Of a stretch of DNA of 64,000 bases, positions 11,000 to 24,489 are shown piece by piece. How positions within the stretch are numbered: the stretch's first letter is position 1; each line of letters begins with the position of its first letter. Made by a program: the position numbers and the translations under genes. The DNA is from Sipunculus nudus (Eukaryota; Annelida; Sipuncula; Golfingiida; Sipunculidae), in NCBI GenBank assembly GCA_026874595.1, contig CM049316.1, positions 75,060,676 to 75,124,675 of the forward strand, read 5' to 3'. The notes beneath the pieces were generated by a model. That model worked only from the letters and a program-made list of their open reading frames with translations. It did no database searches and was not told where the DNA came from.

Positions 11000-11560
11000 G
11001 ACATCGCACTAGACTATATACTAGACTACAAGATCGGCGGGCATCTTGAAATGTAGGGTTTAAAAGGCTAAAGAACACATTTAGCATCAAATATGAATTA
11101 CTACAGGTACCTAATAACCCATATACCAAAAAGTGCAGCCGGCAAAAACCATTGAAATAATAATTTTCAAAATTGATGAGGGCGGTTATCTTGGATTTCA
11201 GGATTTTCCGGGTTCCACCATCACTTTAGAGCGAGACACCCTCGCCAGAATGTCGAATTAACATACAGACTAATGAAATGGATAGAGCCACGGACCACTT
11301 GAGCTCATGATGGTTATCATATGACGTGTTTGAAAGAAAATAGCGTTTTTAACGCTTGACGATCTTAGAATTTACTGTCAAAATTTGACATTAAATATGA
11401 AGATCTTTAAACTCCCAAAGTCCATATACTGAACATTTTTGCAGGCCATTGGAAAAAAATAAATTTTACTATAGCGGATGGCGAGCTCCGACGGGTTCTG
11501 CCAACACTTTAACGAGGGACATCCTCGCTGTTTTTTTAATCAATCTCCACAGAGGACAGA
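11000..11560. repeat. Two degenerate copies of a repeat of about 290 bp
   Basis: The block ending in ACTTTAGAGCGAGACACCC near 11230 recurs as ACTTTAACGAGGGACATCC near 11520. Both are preceded by a related A-rich stretch containing CATATAC and a GGCGG or GGCGAG word. The copies are strongly diverged, so borders are approximate. No coding frame is seen. Confidence 0.4.
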
Positions 11561-14500
11561 TCCAATGAGAAACCAACGTTAGCTCTCCACGGTCACGATA
11601 TTGATCCAGATGACCAAACTAACATGGTAAATGGGGTTTTTGTCATGGCCTGTGTATAGATCAGTTCAGGAATAAGTGTTAACGGGGATGTATTTTCATA
11701 AGAATTTGATGCTCGAGGTGCGAAAATGACTGATTCAGCTTAAATAGGATAAGAATTATTGAAAAATGTTGGGCAGCAAATTTTTAGACCCCTCTCCAGA
11801 AAAAAAATCCATTCGAGTACTACATATTTTGTGTCACAGAACAACGTTCCCTCAGGAATTGATTGATATCATGTTTACATTTACTTTATTTGCATTTAAG
11901 TTGATCATTGATAGCAGGTAATACATTTTATTGTCCTTGTGACCTCAAGAAATTCAAGTTGGCAAGTTTCACCAAAGGTTTCCGTATATATTGTATCTGA
12001 AATGGAGATACGCTCATTAAATTCAATTACCGCCTAACCGTAATTACTAATATCGTTAAGCAGGCAATTTATTATGCAGACTAGGACCTCCATAGCTGCA
12101 TGATAACCTATTAATCATATGAATGAATATGTTTAATTATTCTACAAATAACACATTCTCCTAAATTATAATGCATTCGGTCAAAAGCACGGTAAACCAG
12201 CAAAAAGCAAACAATTTTATAAAAAAAAGATTACATTTACGCTATCTTCATAATCTATAAATCATTCCTTTTCATAGATTCTCAAGTATTTTGATTGAGT
12301 ACGGAAAATAATAAAAAAAGTCTATTTCAAGATTTTAAAATTTTATTGAAGGAAAAATCATATCTTCAAAATCGTTCAAATATTAGAGTCAGTGTAGACA
12401 TAGTCTATAAATCGTGTATTGCTTATATAGGATACCAAAGAATGATAGAACTAAAAGGCATAGTTATGTATTTAAGAAAATATATATATAGGGAAATAAT
12501 AAGAAATTTCTAAAAAGGACAGATAAACCCAGAAAAATCCCTTGCGGGTATAGTAATTTTTTTTTATTTATTACTATATCTAATATAGAATCATCACAAC
12601 AGAATCATTGCAAACAAGCATTTATGTCATAAAAAATGTAGACAAATTAAAAAAAAGTGAGGCAAATCAGAGATGGTCATTCAGGAAGATTTGTTGATTT
12701 CATATTGAATGACCATATAAAAAAATTCTTTTTTTTTTAAGAAGAAAACTTAGTATCATCACAATAATTATTTATCTCGTAATATAGTAAAAGTTGAGCA
12801 TATAAGTATGAATAAAAACCTTGATTTTGTCTTTTGTGTAGCTCGGAATGTTTTTTATCTTATACTCTGGCTGTAAAGGGCAGAAAATGGCATTTATGGA
12901 AATTGCTGAGAAAATATGCGTCCTGGCTTAAAAAAAGTGGATGAAACTGCTGATGATCTGACAATAAAATACACTTATATAGTGATTTCTTTATAAATCC
13001 TGGCCTTTGTGGCTAATGATGAGTCACTCCTGCAAGTTTCTACTGCTTTAAGGCAAGTTCTGCCTCCGTGTATTAAACTTCTGAATCTACAGGCAGACTA
13101 TCAGCATAAGAAGTAAAGCATTCTTCTGAAATTTCACCTTTATCATACAATTTTTAATCAATCTTGAAACTTTAGCCTCATGTTTAATACATATTGTATC
13201 ACTGACTAACTGCGTTTCAACTTCGCGGACAGAAGCGAGAGGGGGCGCCAAACATTAGGGCATTTCTTTGACTAGTTGACAAGAAAATTCTGCGACTTGA
13301 AGCGTTCATACTACTGCACCATTTAAGAGAATAAGAATTTAACAAGTATGTTTCTCACCTGCGTTTTACCTGATTTCGCAATATGATCATCATCACATGG
13401 CATAATAAGGAATGACTCGAATGATGATAAAATATATCTATACTCTTTACTTCCGACAACTTATTGGGTTTATTTTGATTATATTAACCGTGCTTTAGAA
13501 AACCCTTTCAATCAAGCTTTTTTAAACAGAGTTTGTTTAGCATTTCATTTTCTGCATAGCTGCAGTATAATAAGGAATATAATTTTGATAATTTTAATAT
13601 TACCCCCTTTATTATTTATTATCGTTTTTATATTATGATTTTTTTCGATTGATTTGTCATTTATGGTTTTTTTATTTAGTTGTGGATTCATTTATTTGTT
13701 CATTAACATCATCACTTCTCCTAGACTTAAATACTTAAAGGAATACATGATACTAGATCTATTCTAAATCATGTAGCAGTGTACACTGTCATGATAAAGA
13801 TGACAGCTAGATACCTGATCTTATGATCATCGATTCTCATGGTTATAATTTAATCAGAAACAAAATAAAATATAACTGTCATGAAATAATGTGCTCGACA
13901 ATTTGGTTATTGCTGAAAGTAGAGTGATAGACTGAGAGTTATAAAAATTCACGAGGTAATCATCCTACAATGTACTCTTTTGATTTTTTCTATTTTTTCT
14001 TTCTATTACACAATGCACTTAACGTGCACACAAACACCCACACACAAATATATATAAACATACGAACACACGCATATATATATTTATATATACACACATA
14101 TATAAATACACACACTCACATTTATATAGATGACCCCCCCCCCCAAGGTCCGAAGACCCGTCTACGCCACTGCTCAGTACCTTCCATGCAGCTGTTAAAC
14201 ACAGTCCATAGAGTCTTTTAAATTACCAATAGGAACACCGCCTAACCAAAGGTCTGATCTTATGCATGGGCGACAAATCCATAACAGGAACCAGTTTAAA
14301 CCAATCCTGACATGAACCTTCATGTCCTCTGATATATCTCTGCATTGGCATTACGGTCTATGGGCAGAATTAAAATTCATCATAGAACATGTCGGAACAG
14401 ATTTGTACAATAGGTCATGAGGCCTCAGCTGAAATAACACGTGCAGCACTGTGCCCGCCGCACCACGTGATGTTTCAGCCTGCGGGATATCTTTTACATT

Positions 14501-16569
14501 TTTTGGGCAAAGTCAGTAAAGGCAACTTCTTATTGACAAGTGACGCCTGTGATCGCGCACGGTCTACTTGTTTTAACACCGGAATAAACCAACGGTGATA
14601 TCATTTTTCAGGTACCCATTTATTTCAAAGAAAAGAAGCTATTTGAAACTTTCATGTTAATTAAACAAGCTTTATGGGTGATTAGGTCACTTGAACACAG
14701 AAATAATGCTATTTTCCTTATACTTTTACATCAAACTAAATAATATTGGATCGATTCATAAGATTTTGAATGTTTCCTGTCAAATGCAGCAAATCAGGAG
14801 TTTCTATAGAAGCCACGTCTGTTAATCAAATGCAGGGTCAAGGTCAAAGGTATTTATCAACCTGGTAAAGCATGAAACATGTATTTAGTGCACTACACTC
14901 ACATATTATGGCATCTGATTTATATATTAGCCCAATTAAATCGTCATTAAATGAAGGTCATAGTGATGGATTAGGTCAAAGTCGACATTATTAAACACCC
15001 TACGTTGTCAGAATAATATATCTAAATAAGAAAATGCCAAAACATATTACACTAGGATACTATAATATCGTTTTCAAATGGACCATATGGAATAATGCTT
15101 GTATTATCTGTTGTGAATTGCCGATTCTCTCACATGAATTTACATGGCATATTAAACTATTCCAAGCGCCTTGTAGATAAGGGTGGAGATGGAGAGGTCT
15201 TAGTAAAAATCTATACATATATTTCTAGTTTACCCGAATATGAGTTGTAACCGTTCAGATCTAATTGTTACAAAATAGTTTTAAATAAGATACTTCTGGA
15301 AACAAATCCAGTTAAACCTGAAACCCATAAAAGCAGGTTCATATGCACCTACGCAGGGGCATATGGTGCCGTTCTTTTAGGAATATGTGCACATATTCCC
15401 CAGTATCATGCAAATGCAAATAATGTGTAGAATCCCACAGGTAATGTCGGGTAATAGGGACCATACACCTCTTAATATAAACATCACTGTCAGTCGAATT
15501 TGTATGAAACAGGATATGCAAACGTCCAGGTAAGTGTATCACAGCAGCTTTTCCTGGATATGCTGAGAACGTACACTAGAGATGCGCCAACGACACCGAC
15601 ATGACCAATCTTGATCAAATTGCTAGATTTGAAGTAATGTTCTGAAGTCCCCTGTGGTTATGTGTGAAGCCCTATGTAGTCTCTAATGGGTAACATGTGA
15701 AATGCGGGCGGAACATCCTGAATTTAGGGTAAAACCGAGGTACTCTGTTGACGATTTCCTCGGTGATTTGGAAACATTCCACTTTTAAATTCCTCTCACA
15801 TATGCCTCTGTCAAAGGATTTGTGGTGATAGTATTTGAGTAAAAAGCGAGGCTCTTGAAAATGGTTGCCCGTTCATGATTCATAAAAGTAAAACACAAAC
15901 CCAAAGTTGATTTACGGTTTATCCAGTATTAAGAGAAACCACTCTATGAACACCATTTGTATCTGGAGGACACTGTATATGAATCGTCTACGCTACATTA
16001 CCTGAATGGTTTAAGCTGTATAACTGAATTGTCTTTATGCATGATCTTTACATGCGGATGAATAGAAAATGGTTAATCTGGAATGGCAAAGAGTTTGTTG
16101 ATCTTCATGCTCTGTAAGAAACCGATATATACAACCAAAGAGAAGACCTTGATGCCTTTCTTGATGACTTTCGGAAGGCAAAACTCCTCTATGTCTTTAG
16201 AATGAAGTACCACTGTATACATAAATCGCTTGGTGATATCAACATGTACACAGGTAAACAGTAGGGAAAACGTTTGTTGCTTTTCATTACTTGATTGATT
16301 TGCGTGTCAAAAGTGTTTAATAATATCGTGATGTGTCAACTAATATCATCACAATCTCAGTGCCCTGTACCCCTCCGTTATAATCATCATAGTTTCTGTG
16401 CTGGGGACAATCAACAGAGAGTATGATTCATGGAGTGTTCCAAATCAGTGACAGAACCGTCACCAGAAATTAATGTTTCCCGTATTTCAAGAAATTTGGC
16501 CTTTATTACAATTGAATCCCTTATACTACCTCGGGGGCCTTTACAGTTGCATAGTCAAAGGTTTCACTA
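11561..16569. other. Non-coding AT-rich stretch
   Basis: No gene was recognised in these 5 kb on either strand. The sequence is AT-rich with short CA/TA tracts at about 14029-14110 and a poly-C run at about 14133-14145. Open frames are short and look random. Confidence 0.6.
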
Positions 16570-18545
16570 AATGATTTATATAAAAGGACTCTTTCAGAAA
16601 CTACCATTTCTCGGTGACTGACCAAATTTTATTTGTGGAATCTATTCAACTGTTTTCTCTGAATATAGTCAGATGTTTTATTTTTCTGATGGCCTTTCTG
16701 ATATTATTTCTCTTAAGGTTTGATATACACATACACTTTCAACCATGTGATGAACCATTTTTCTTTCAATTTGAATTAATTACATTTTTTTGGTTATCTT
16801 ATTTGTTGTGCTATTATTTGTTGTATTCTTATTTGCTCTGCTTATACGTCATGTTAGTATGTATTATACTATTGTTCAGTTATGAAGGGGCCCAATGACC
16901 TATCTGACCTATATATGCTAAAGGCAATTTTTGCGCACAGTTTCGTTGGTTTGTGTACACAAACATGCTTATTATATATGGGAGCCCGCCAAAATAATCA
17001 AAATAATTTCAACAAGGGCATCTCGCGACAAGTTAGATAATTCAGAGCTTCGCAAATGGCGTTTTGCAAGTTTCCTCTCTATCTCCACATATATATGCAA
17101 CCTACCACTTAAGGTTACATGTTTTTCCTGTTTATCAACTGTTCTGTTAACAAACATGTTGTTAATAAACAAATTAATAATCCTCGACCTAAGCATAATA
17201 AGAACCTTTCATAACCCGTATTACCGTTAGAGCATTACTATATACACAAAGAAAGCCAGAAATCACAACTTCTTTTTTCAATTTTATATTAATGGGCACC
17301 TTTAATTATTTTCCAATTTTTAAATTGTGAAAAAAAATCCACCATATTCCTATAGAGAAGATTTAGTGCTTAGAGCACAAAAGAGGTTATTTATTTAAAA
17401 GTGTCGGTAACTAATGTTTGTTTTATTAGCTTTAACAGGATTGTTCCCACCGGGACCTGTAAGCATACGGTTATCTGTTAAGTGCGAATTATAACGTCAT
17501 AGCATAGTGGACATTGACGTCATTCCAATCGGCGGTTATTAGATAGGTGACAATAAGTGAAGGTTCAGTATAGTCATGAATGCTGAAAATACAAGTAAAT
17601 ATAATCTATAAGGATAATATCGCTATGCACAGGGGGGACAAAATTCCATTCAAAGGATCCGTTCCCTGGAACATTATTGTTTCATGTCCAACAAACCAGG
17701 GTACAAACCCCAGATATATTCTTTAAGCGCTATTATACGCGTAGGGTGAGTGTTGCAAACTGGACGCTTTTGAATCAACTTTGCAATAAGGCGTTAATAT
17801 CCATCAGGTCATCATGAAATTAACCCCTGATTAAGTAATCTTTGTGACCATTTAATGCTTATACTATGGTAAAAAATGTGGATGAAACGTTAAACATACC
17901 GATTTATACCTTCATTTATTTGGCACACCAATCGATTGGCAACAACAAAATAATAACGACGAAAGAATGAATTTACTGTTCAAGGCGGGTTTCTAAGCTA
18001 CACGCACAGGCAAGTCACGGTTTTTTATATACTTCACTGTGTGAGATATTATTTACTCAAACATGCTGTCGCATGCCATAACAAAGAGTCAGACGCTTCT
18101 TTCACGCTAGCGAGGGGTTTGTATGTTATGACACCACATGAGATAGTAATTTTGTTTAGCTTTGAATTTATGTAAACAACGTAAGAACTATAGCCGATCA
18201 AACATGATATATAACTGTCCTACTAAGCGCTAGGACTTTGCCAAGATGCAACCTCCTGAATGAACTTTGATAGCTATAAAAGCAGTTACCAATAAGAACG
18301 CGATAGTGTAGTCTTACTAATATATACTAATGCGGGTCCTGAGAGTCAACTTGGAAGATGGAGAGGTTATGTTTTCTAATACACGAGCATACACAGAAAG
18401 AAAAAGCATTTTGTAAAGATTCAGTGTATGGTGGATCATATCGGAATCATAATATAGTGGCGACTACATCAAAATAGCAATAAATACAAGAATGTTTATC
18501 AGACAAGGGCTGTAGCAATATAAAAACACATACATACATATATGT
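16570..18545. repeat. Segmental duplication, copy 1
   Basis: This stretch aligns by eye with 24.7-26.85 kb. Shared landmarks include GACCTATCTGACC, CAAATGGCGTTTTGC, GACGTCATTCCAATCGGCGG, TCCATCAGGTCATC and a tail with ACACGAGCATACACAGAAAG. The offset drifts from about 7.95 to 8.3 kb because of indels. No frame is conserved between copies, so this looks like duplicated non-coding DNA or an unrecognised large element. A TATAAAAG word lies near 16577. Confidence 0.75.
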
Positions 18546-18710
18546 ATATATATATGTAAGTATATCTTGAATTTTGCCTAAAGAACCCTGAATCAGGTGA
18601 AAGAAGAATCAGGTGAAATGCAGATTTTTCCCCACTAATTTGTAATGATAATAGCCAATGAACATGACCCAATAAGTTAGTTGCCACAGCAGAATGTCAT
18701 CGATGCTTAA

Positions 18711-19150
18711 ATCCAATATGGCCGCTAGGCCCACCACACTTTTTGGAAAATAGCTATGTCTCCTGTTCTGGCAGCGATATGGGTATAACTTTGTCTAGCC
18801 CTAGGTTTTCAGGGGTAGGGAATTCAAATATTCCATCAGATTCAAAATTTGGCCATTAGGTCATGAGGTTAATTCAAGATGGCCGCCAATTGCGATGTCC
18901 ATAATCTCCTCATTGATGTTTTACATATTCTACAGCAGTTACAAAAGGAATTCTAGGGAGACATGGATTTTCAGGGTCAAGGAACACGTTACGTTATTTT
19001 CAGCCACAATATCTGCAACTGGTGCCATGAATCCAAGATGGCTGCCTTATCGAGTCTTGCTTTGATGAGTCGTAGCAGATGTAGAGTCAGAAGCGTTATC
19101 CTTTGCACTCAGACAGAATATAAACTTTCTGTAAGAGAATCTCTTCACAA
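18711..19150. repeat. Three degenerate units of about 160 bp with a TGGCCGC core
   Basis: TCCAATATGGCCGC, TTCAAGATGGCCGCC and TCCAAGATGGCTGCC occur at about 18712, 18873 and 19032, spaced 159-161 bases apart. Between them the sequence is diverged but keeps phrases such as TTTTCAGGG and a GTC-rich stretch. The array sits just upstream of the decayed ORF and could be its 5' region or an unrelated satellite remnant. Confidence 0.5.
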
Positions 19151-19199
19151 AAACTAATTTCAGGTCTGTTTTTCAGATTATATGAATCCATTCCACAGT

Positions 19200-22100
19200 G
19201 AAGACAACGAGGAGCCCCTGACCCAGATTCAGTGAATCTGTAGTTCAAAGTTTTATCTTTGTGACTGCCAGATTATTCCAATATGGCACTGACACCATTT
19301 ATTCGTTCCAAAGTAACCGACAAGGGGGAGACAGTCTTTGGAAGCACACGAACTATTCAGCCTGCTTGATAGCTACAAACCCCTTCAGTGCAGTTATATT
19401 GCCGTCTGTTGGTCAATCAATCCTCGGAGACCCACAATTTCACTGATATATGTGTCAATTCCAAGGAAGTCAGAGTCAGAGAAAATCTCAGCTGCAGCCA
19501 AAGTTGGGAAAAGCTAATTACTGCTCAACGATTACAATTAGGGACTGCTTCGAGTCTCACAATATACCGCATCACTGGTAGTAATGAGGCAACCACTGAA
19601 CCGATGTGCAGTTTACCCCGTATACTGATGTCCGTGACCTTAATAAAAAAATGGGCCAAGTCTGCCAACGCGCAATATAAGCAGATGCTGCCGGCTTGTT
19701 TTATTAAGGGATGGAGCGTACATATTACATTTGACAACTCAGATGGAAAACAACAGACGCTAACTGGAGCACACACTACGCATCAGACCACTGGTACAAT
19801 ATTTCAGACTAGTCAGTCAAATGATGATACTGTTGCCAGTGCTAGTCAAAAGCAACCAGCGGTGTCGAGCATTATTGACAATGAGAAGCCTGACTATGGA
19901 TCATTCAAATCCCCAAGATTGGGAGACCACTTCCATCATTTCCTGAGATTAAAGATGAGTACAAGGACTCAACAGTCTTATCAGAAGCAATGGAACGTAA
20001 CTTTGCCTGGATTTTGCTAGCTGCAGTCGGAGACAATTGCCACGAAGAACATGATCATCAGGTAGACAGGGATGAACTAGGACCAGTTGGATCATGGACT
20101 TCATTTATGAAAAATGTGACAAACTGCTCGACCACCACATGCAAGCTTTAGTATCTTCCAGTTGTCCCATTGCCACTAGGGGAAAATGTAATCAAGTGGC
20201 AGATGTTCTTGAACTAGATTGAATCTTCACACACGCAGATGAGGCAATCAACAGCAAGATGTTGATAATATCCTAGCTCAATCACACAATTCTGGTGAGC
20301 CTTAAGAACCTGTATAAGAAGTACGCTTGTTTCTCGGTCTCGAAGTCTCGGTTTCGGTGATTGGTGGGTTGACAGTGGAGCAATTGTCGATGGCTCTCTG
20401 CCTCAAGCACTAGAAGGTCGCCATTATGCAAGATGTGTTCGCCTGCACAAGCAGTCCTTTGAGGCACCACTCAGGCACTGAATCAAGTCAGAGGACGTCA
20501 GCAACAAATTGGACCAGGATACGAGACAAGCAATTGCCATGCTGATGTACACCTTATGTGCTGAAAATCTCTGCAGGGCCTGCCTAGATTCAAAGATATC
20601 TTCTCGTCGCTACAGACGTCTGAAGGCACACAAGCGAAAATGATGGTATAGTACCTCAAGGATGTATCTGCTTTGCTCTGTCTCATTTTGCAGTCCGGGA
20701 GAAAAGTATTGAGACTCACATGGCAGCTGAACATGCTCTACTGCCAATGTTCTTTGCGTTTCGACACGAAAATTATGCAAGATACCTCACATTCCAGCAT
20801 GTCAATCTGCAAAATGTAAAGATCATTCGCAAGGACGTCATAGAGGATCTGGTACATAATGGATTTAGAGGGTCATTATCGGGGGAACCATTTGCTACCG
20901 TTCACGGAGATCTGATCACGGAGACACCAATCAACCGTGAGGTAAAGTTAAGAGGAAGTTCGATGCAGGTTGGATACAGCACCAGTGAGCAGACAACGAA
21001 TACTTTTATCATGACAAGCCACATGATGGCAAAGGTTAGACATACTGAAAGAAAGGTTAGACATACTGACGTCTTCAACTCATTATGAGATAAATATCGG
21101 CGCACGAAGACATCATGAAAACATGGTTTTCGACTAGTTGCACAGCTGCAGAGATACGTCGATTCTTTCCTCAGTGCTCCGGTTCGTCATATGAAGATCG
21201 GTGTCGAAATTGACCATGATATTGTGGAAGAGCTATTACCATCAACAGAAGCTGGAGAAAACAATACAATGACATTGTTGACAGCAGACTCAAAGCCACA
21301 GGAGAAGACAGGACAAACTTCTTTGAGAAGATTATGAATTTTAAAATTAAGACTGGCCTGGAGAAATCAAAGAAGGAGACAGAAGCTTTTAAATTCTCAA
21401 GGAAGATAGGCAAGCTTTTGGCCTTTTGGTAGGCAAGGCTACCTCACCTTCTTATCCTCTTACAGTTGTCCCGCTTGTTCTTGCCAGATAGAGATATCCG
21501 TCAAGGATCTAAAGCAGCACTCAGCAACTACCTCTTTCAAGAGACGGCATCAGTTTGTGAGGATGCACCAAAAAAAGTCTTTTGTTTATTAATGGAATAG
21601 CAGCTGTCAAGAGTGTCCCCCTTAATAGCTTTGGGGGGAGTATGGAGACACCCTTTTGGAATTAGTAAAACGTAGTAAACGGAAGCAACTTGCTCTGGGA
21701 TTAATATTTGATTTCCACAGCACAACTTCATCCAAAGAGTTAACTCAATTTCGGTGTGGCACTGCTGGCCGAAGAATCAACATTACCAGTCCTGAGCAAA
21801 GTATGCTTAGTGGCAAGGACTCGGATATGTTTGTGCACAATTCTAAAAACAAATCTTTCTGGTGAAGTCAGATGCCGTCAGATCCAATCTGAGACTCCCT
21901 CTTACTGTGACAGAGGAAGAAAAAATCTGGCTGCTGACAAATGCAAGCATGGAGGAATTAGAACCTCGTAACCACACTGAAGCAGATACACGGCTGGTGC
22001 TACACGCGAAGACGTGAAAAGATCCAGTGATAATCAGAGCCACTGACACGGACATCATGATAGTATGCCTAGTGTCAAGGAATGGGATATGTTTCTGCAC

Positions 22101-23470
22101 AGTTCTGAAAAAAAATCGTCTGGTGAAGTCAGAAGCCGTCAGATCCAATCTGAGACTCCCATTTACCATGACAGAGGAAGAAAAAATCTGGCTGCTGACA
22201 AATGCAAGCATGGAGGAATTAGAACCTCCTTACAACACTGAAGCAGATACAAGGCTGGTGCTACACGCCACGAGGTGCAAAGATCCAGTGATAATCAGAG
22301 CCACTGGCACGGACATCATGATATTCCTGTGCTCTGACTATTCCACCTGCAAGCCACCACATGATTGGGTGGCTTATGGAAGTAGACATAGCTACATTAG
22401 CAGCAGTAAAGTAGCGGATCAATTTTGAGATCAAGTTTGCCAAATTCTTCCTGCATACCATAGTATCACTGGCTGTGATACTATCTAATATCCGTACGGT
22501 ATTGGTAAGATCAGGCCCATCAAGAAGACGCTGCAAACAGACAAATCCCACCTCCTCTCTGAACTTGGAAGGTCAGTTGACTCGGTTCAGGACATTTACA
22601 AAGCTAAGCATTTCTTCCAAGTTTGCATGTACCCAGGGCTTGTACGAGAATCCCACGTAGAAACCCGGATCAGAATGTACAACAAGAAAAGGATGAAGTC
22701 AAGCATGAGCATCCTGCCTGACGAGCACAGCACTTATTAGCATTTCGAGAGGAGTGACCTGCAGGTATTTATATGGTATCAGTGTCTCAAAACTGCCATT
22801 GAGTATCCTGAACTTACAGATAGAGCTTGGCATAGAACGGAAGAGGGTATTCGATCAGTAGGTTCTCTCCAAGAAAAATAGCCTGAAAGAACAAAAGCAA
22901 GGTAAGTCACTAAAACTCAGCTTCTTAACCATGGTATTTCTAAGAAACTAATGCCAAAAGCTGAGCACTTTAGTAATACCAAACTCTATGCAGCAAACTC
23001 GTGCCGTCTATGATGCAGGCGCGGAAAACACAGCTGAAGACACTGGCAGTGAGCAGCCCCCTTGTGAACGGAGCCTGACAACTTCCCAGCCCAGAGGAGG
23101 AGGATCAATAGCTACGAGTAAAAGAACGGCAAAAACAAAGAGGGGAACGTTGGATACTTTGATAGAAGCTTTTACAGAAAATTAGACTAAAGATTTGATG
23201 ATCAGTCTGAGATTCATATTTTATTTTCAGGTCATCCCGACTATGAGAATGATGCAGATACGATCGCAGGAGATGAACAACCACTACCTCGGCAGGAAAT
23301 TACTGCAGGCCTCAGATATGAACGATCAAGAGCGAATGACCACGGATTCTTCGATGATGAAATTTCCGACATTGAGTCTAGTAACATTGAACCAGCACCT
23401 CATACTTCTTCAGACGTTTGTGAAATGGATTTGCTGACCGAGAGTGACATTTGTAGTGACTAGGATAGCA
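19200..23470 (+). pseudogene. Decayed multi-copy invertebrate protein with FEN/PIN-like motifs
   Basis: Reading across stops and shifts gives one long collinear protein. The N-terminal part survives as about 210 residues open at 19388-20020 (VHITFDNSDGKQQTLTG, then HTTHQTTGTIFQ). The middle holds FAFRHENYARYLTFQHVNL near 20760 and FATVHGDLITETPINREVK near 20890. The C-terminal part has EADTRLVLHA (22240-22269), VIIRATGTDIMI, GCDT (22471-22482) and, after one stop, GIGK (22499-22510). I recognise this motif order from large uncharacterised protein families common in cnidarian and mollusc genomes, often repetitive. The spacing of acidic residues (EAD, then D.D, then GCD, then GxGK) resembles FEN1/XPG nucleases; that function is inference. 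Many stops and an internal duplication show it is not functional. Confidence 0.65.
21801..22324 (+). repeat. 262-bp tandem duplication inside the decayed ORF
   Basis: The segment starting GTATGCTTAGTGGCAAGG at 21801 repeats from 22063 (GTATGCCTAGTGTCAAGG) with few differences. Both carry TCTGGCTGCTGACAAATGC and the EADTR-coding block. The first copy has a stop shortly after that block; the second reads on into the conserved sequence. The high identity shows the duplication is younger than much of the decay. Confidence 0.85.
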
Positions 23471-24489
23471 GTGAATAAGGAGAAAATTCATGAATTGTAT
23501 GGAGCCTTTCCGGCTCTCAAATATAGTTTGGCCTAACAAGGCAGCCATTTTTTTCCGATTAAATGCGGTTATGGACCCCTGTGTTTCATGATACAGAAGT
23601 GATTAAATGACTGTAAAGAGTGAATGAACAGTTGTCTTGACCCTAAAAGAACCTATATCTAGTTCCAATAATTATTTGTGACCTGCTACAGCAAAAGCCG
23701 GAATAAGTCGCCCCACAGTGACAAGGGCATGTTTTTACAGTTAATCCATTTCACTATTCTCTTTACATTATAAAATCGAACTAAATCTGTTTCTTACGTT
23801 AACTCCAGGCATGTCTTAAACACTTTCCGTCTGAGCAACCTATTATGTGTTTTGCTGAAGCAAGTCCAATTTTTGTAAGTGTTATAGAACATGAGAAACA
23901 TCACTCTCTACTTTGGCAATCAACCGATTGGGTCATTTTGTCTATACAACTCCTTGGTAAGTCAAAAAAAAACTTCCAGTAGCAGTTGAAACCATATCTA
24001 CAAACATTCCATAATTTATTGTAATGGAGGAGTTTGTCATTCTGCTGTACAACCAACCTACACTACATGTACCTGGGAGGCACCATACTCGGGTATGGGC
24101 TTGCGGTTTCGCAAATATCCCAAATGGCAAGTCAAAACTCCGAAAACTTAATGCTTGTTATCCAGACAATTCCTCACCTTTTATAGCAACAATAGATCTA
24201 TCCAGATGTATGCTATCTCTAAGTGATCACTGGAGCCCCCCCCCCCCCCACCCCATCGCAGCAAAGATTGATAATGGCGAGGGGTCTGCTATGGAGTGTG
24301 CGACCTTCAGAATAAGGAATCATTAAAAAATAAATACCATGTGAAAATCCTTGAACTAGGACTAATAATTTGCGAGACGTTTTTAGCTTTTAGTTTCACA
24401 AGTGGACGTCTTAAAAAGTTTTAATCCATCATAAATGTTTTTTCTAACTAAAATGAACGTACTTGCTTTATAAATATCAATAAAAGCAC
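23471..24489. other. Non-coding stretch
   Basis: No gene was recognised. It contains a poly-C/CCCCAC run at about 24235-24252. Confidence 0.6.

Noticed and set aside
16614-17230. Frames of 94-99 codons in segmental copy 1
   Set aside because: The frames are not conserved in the paired copy at 24.7-25.3 kb, where indels shift them.
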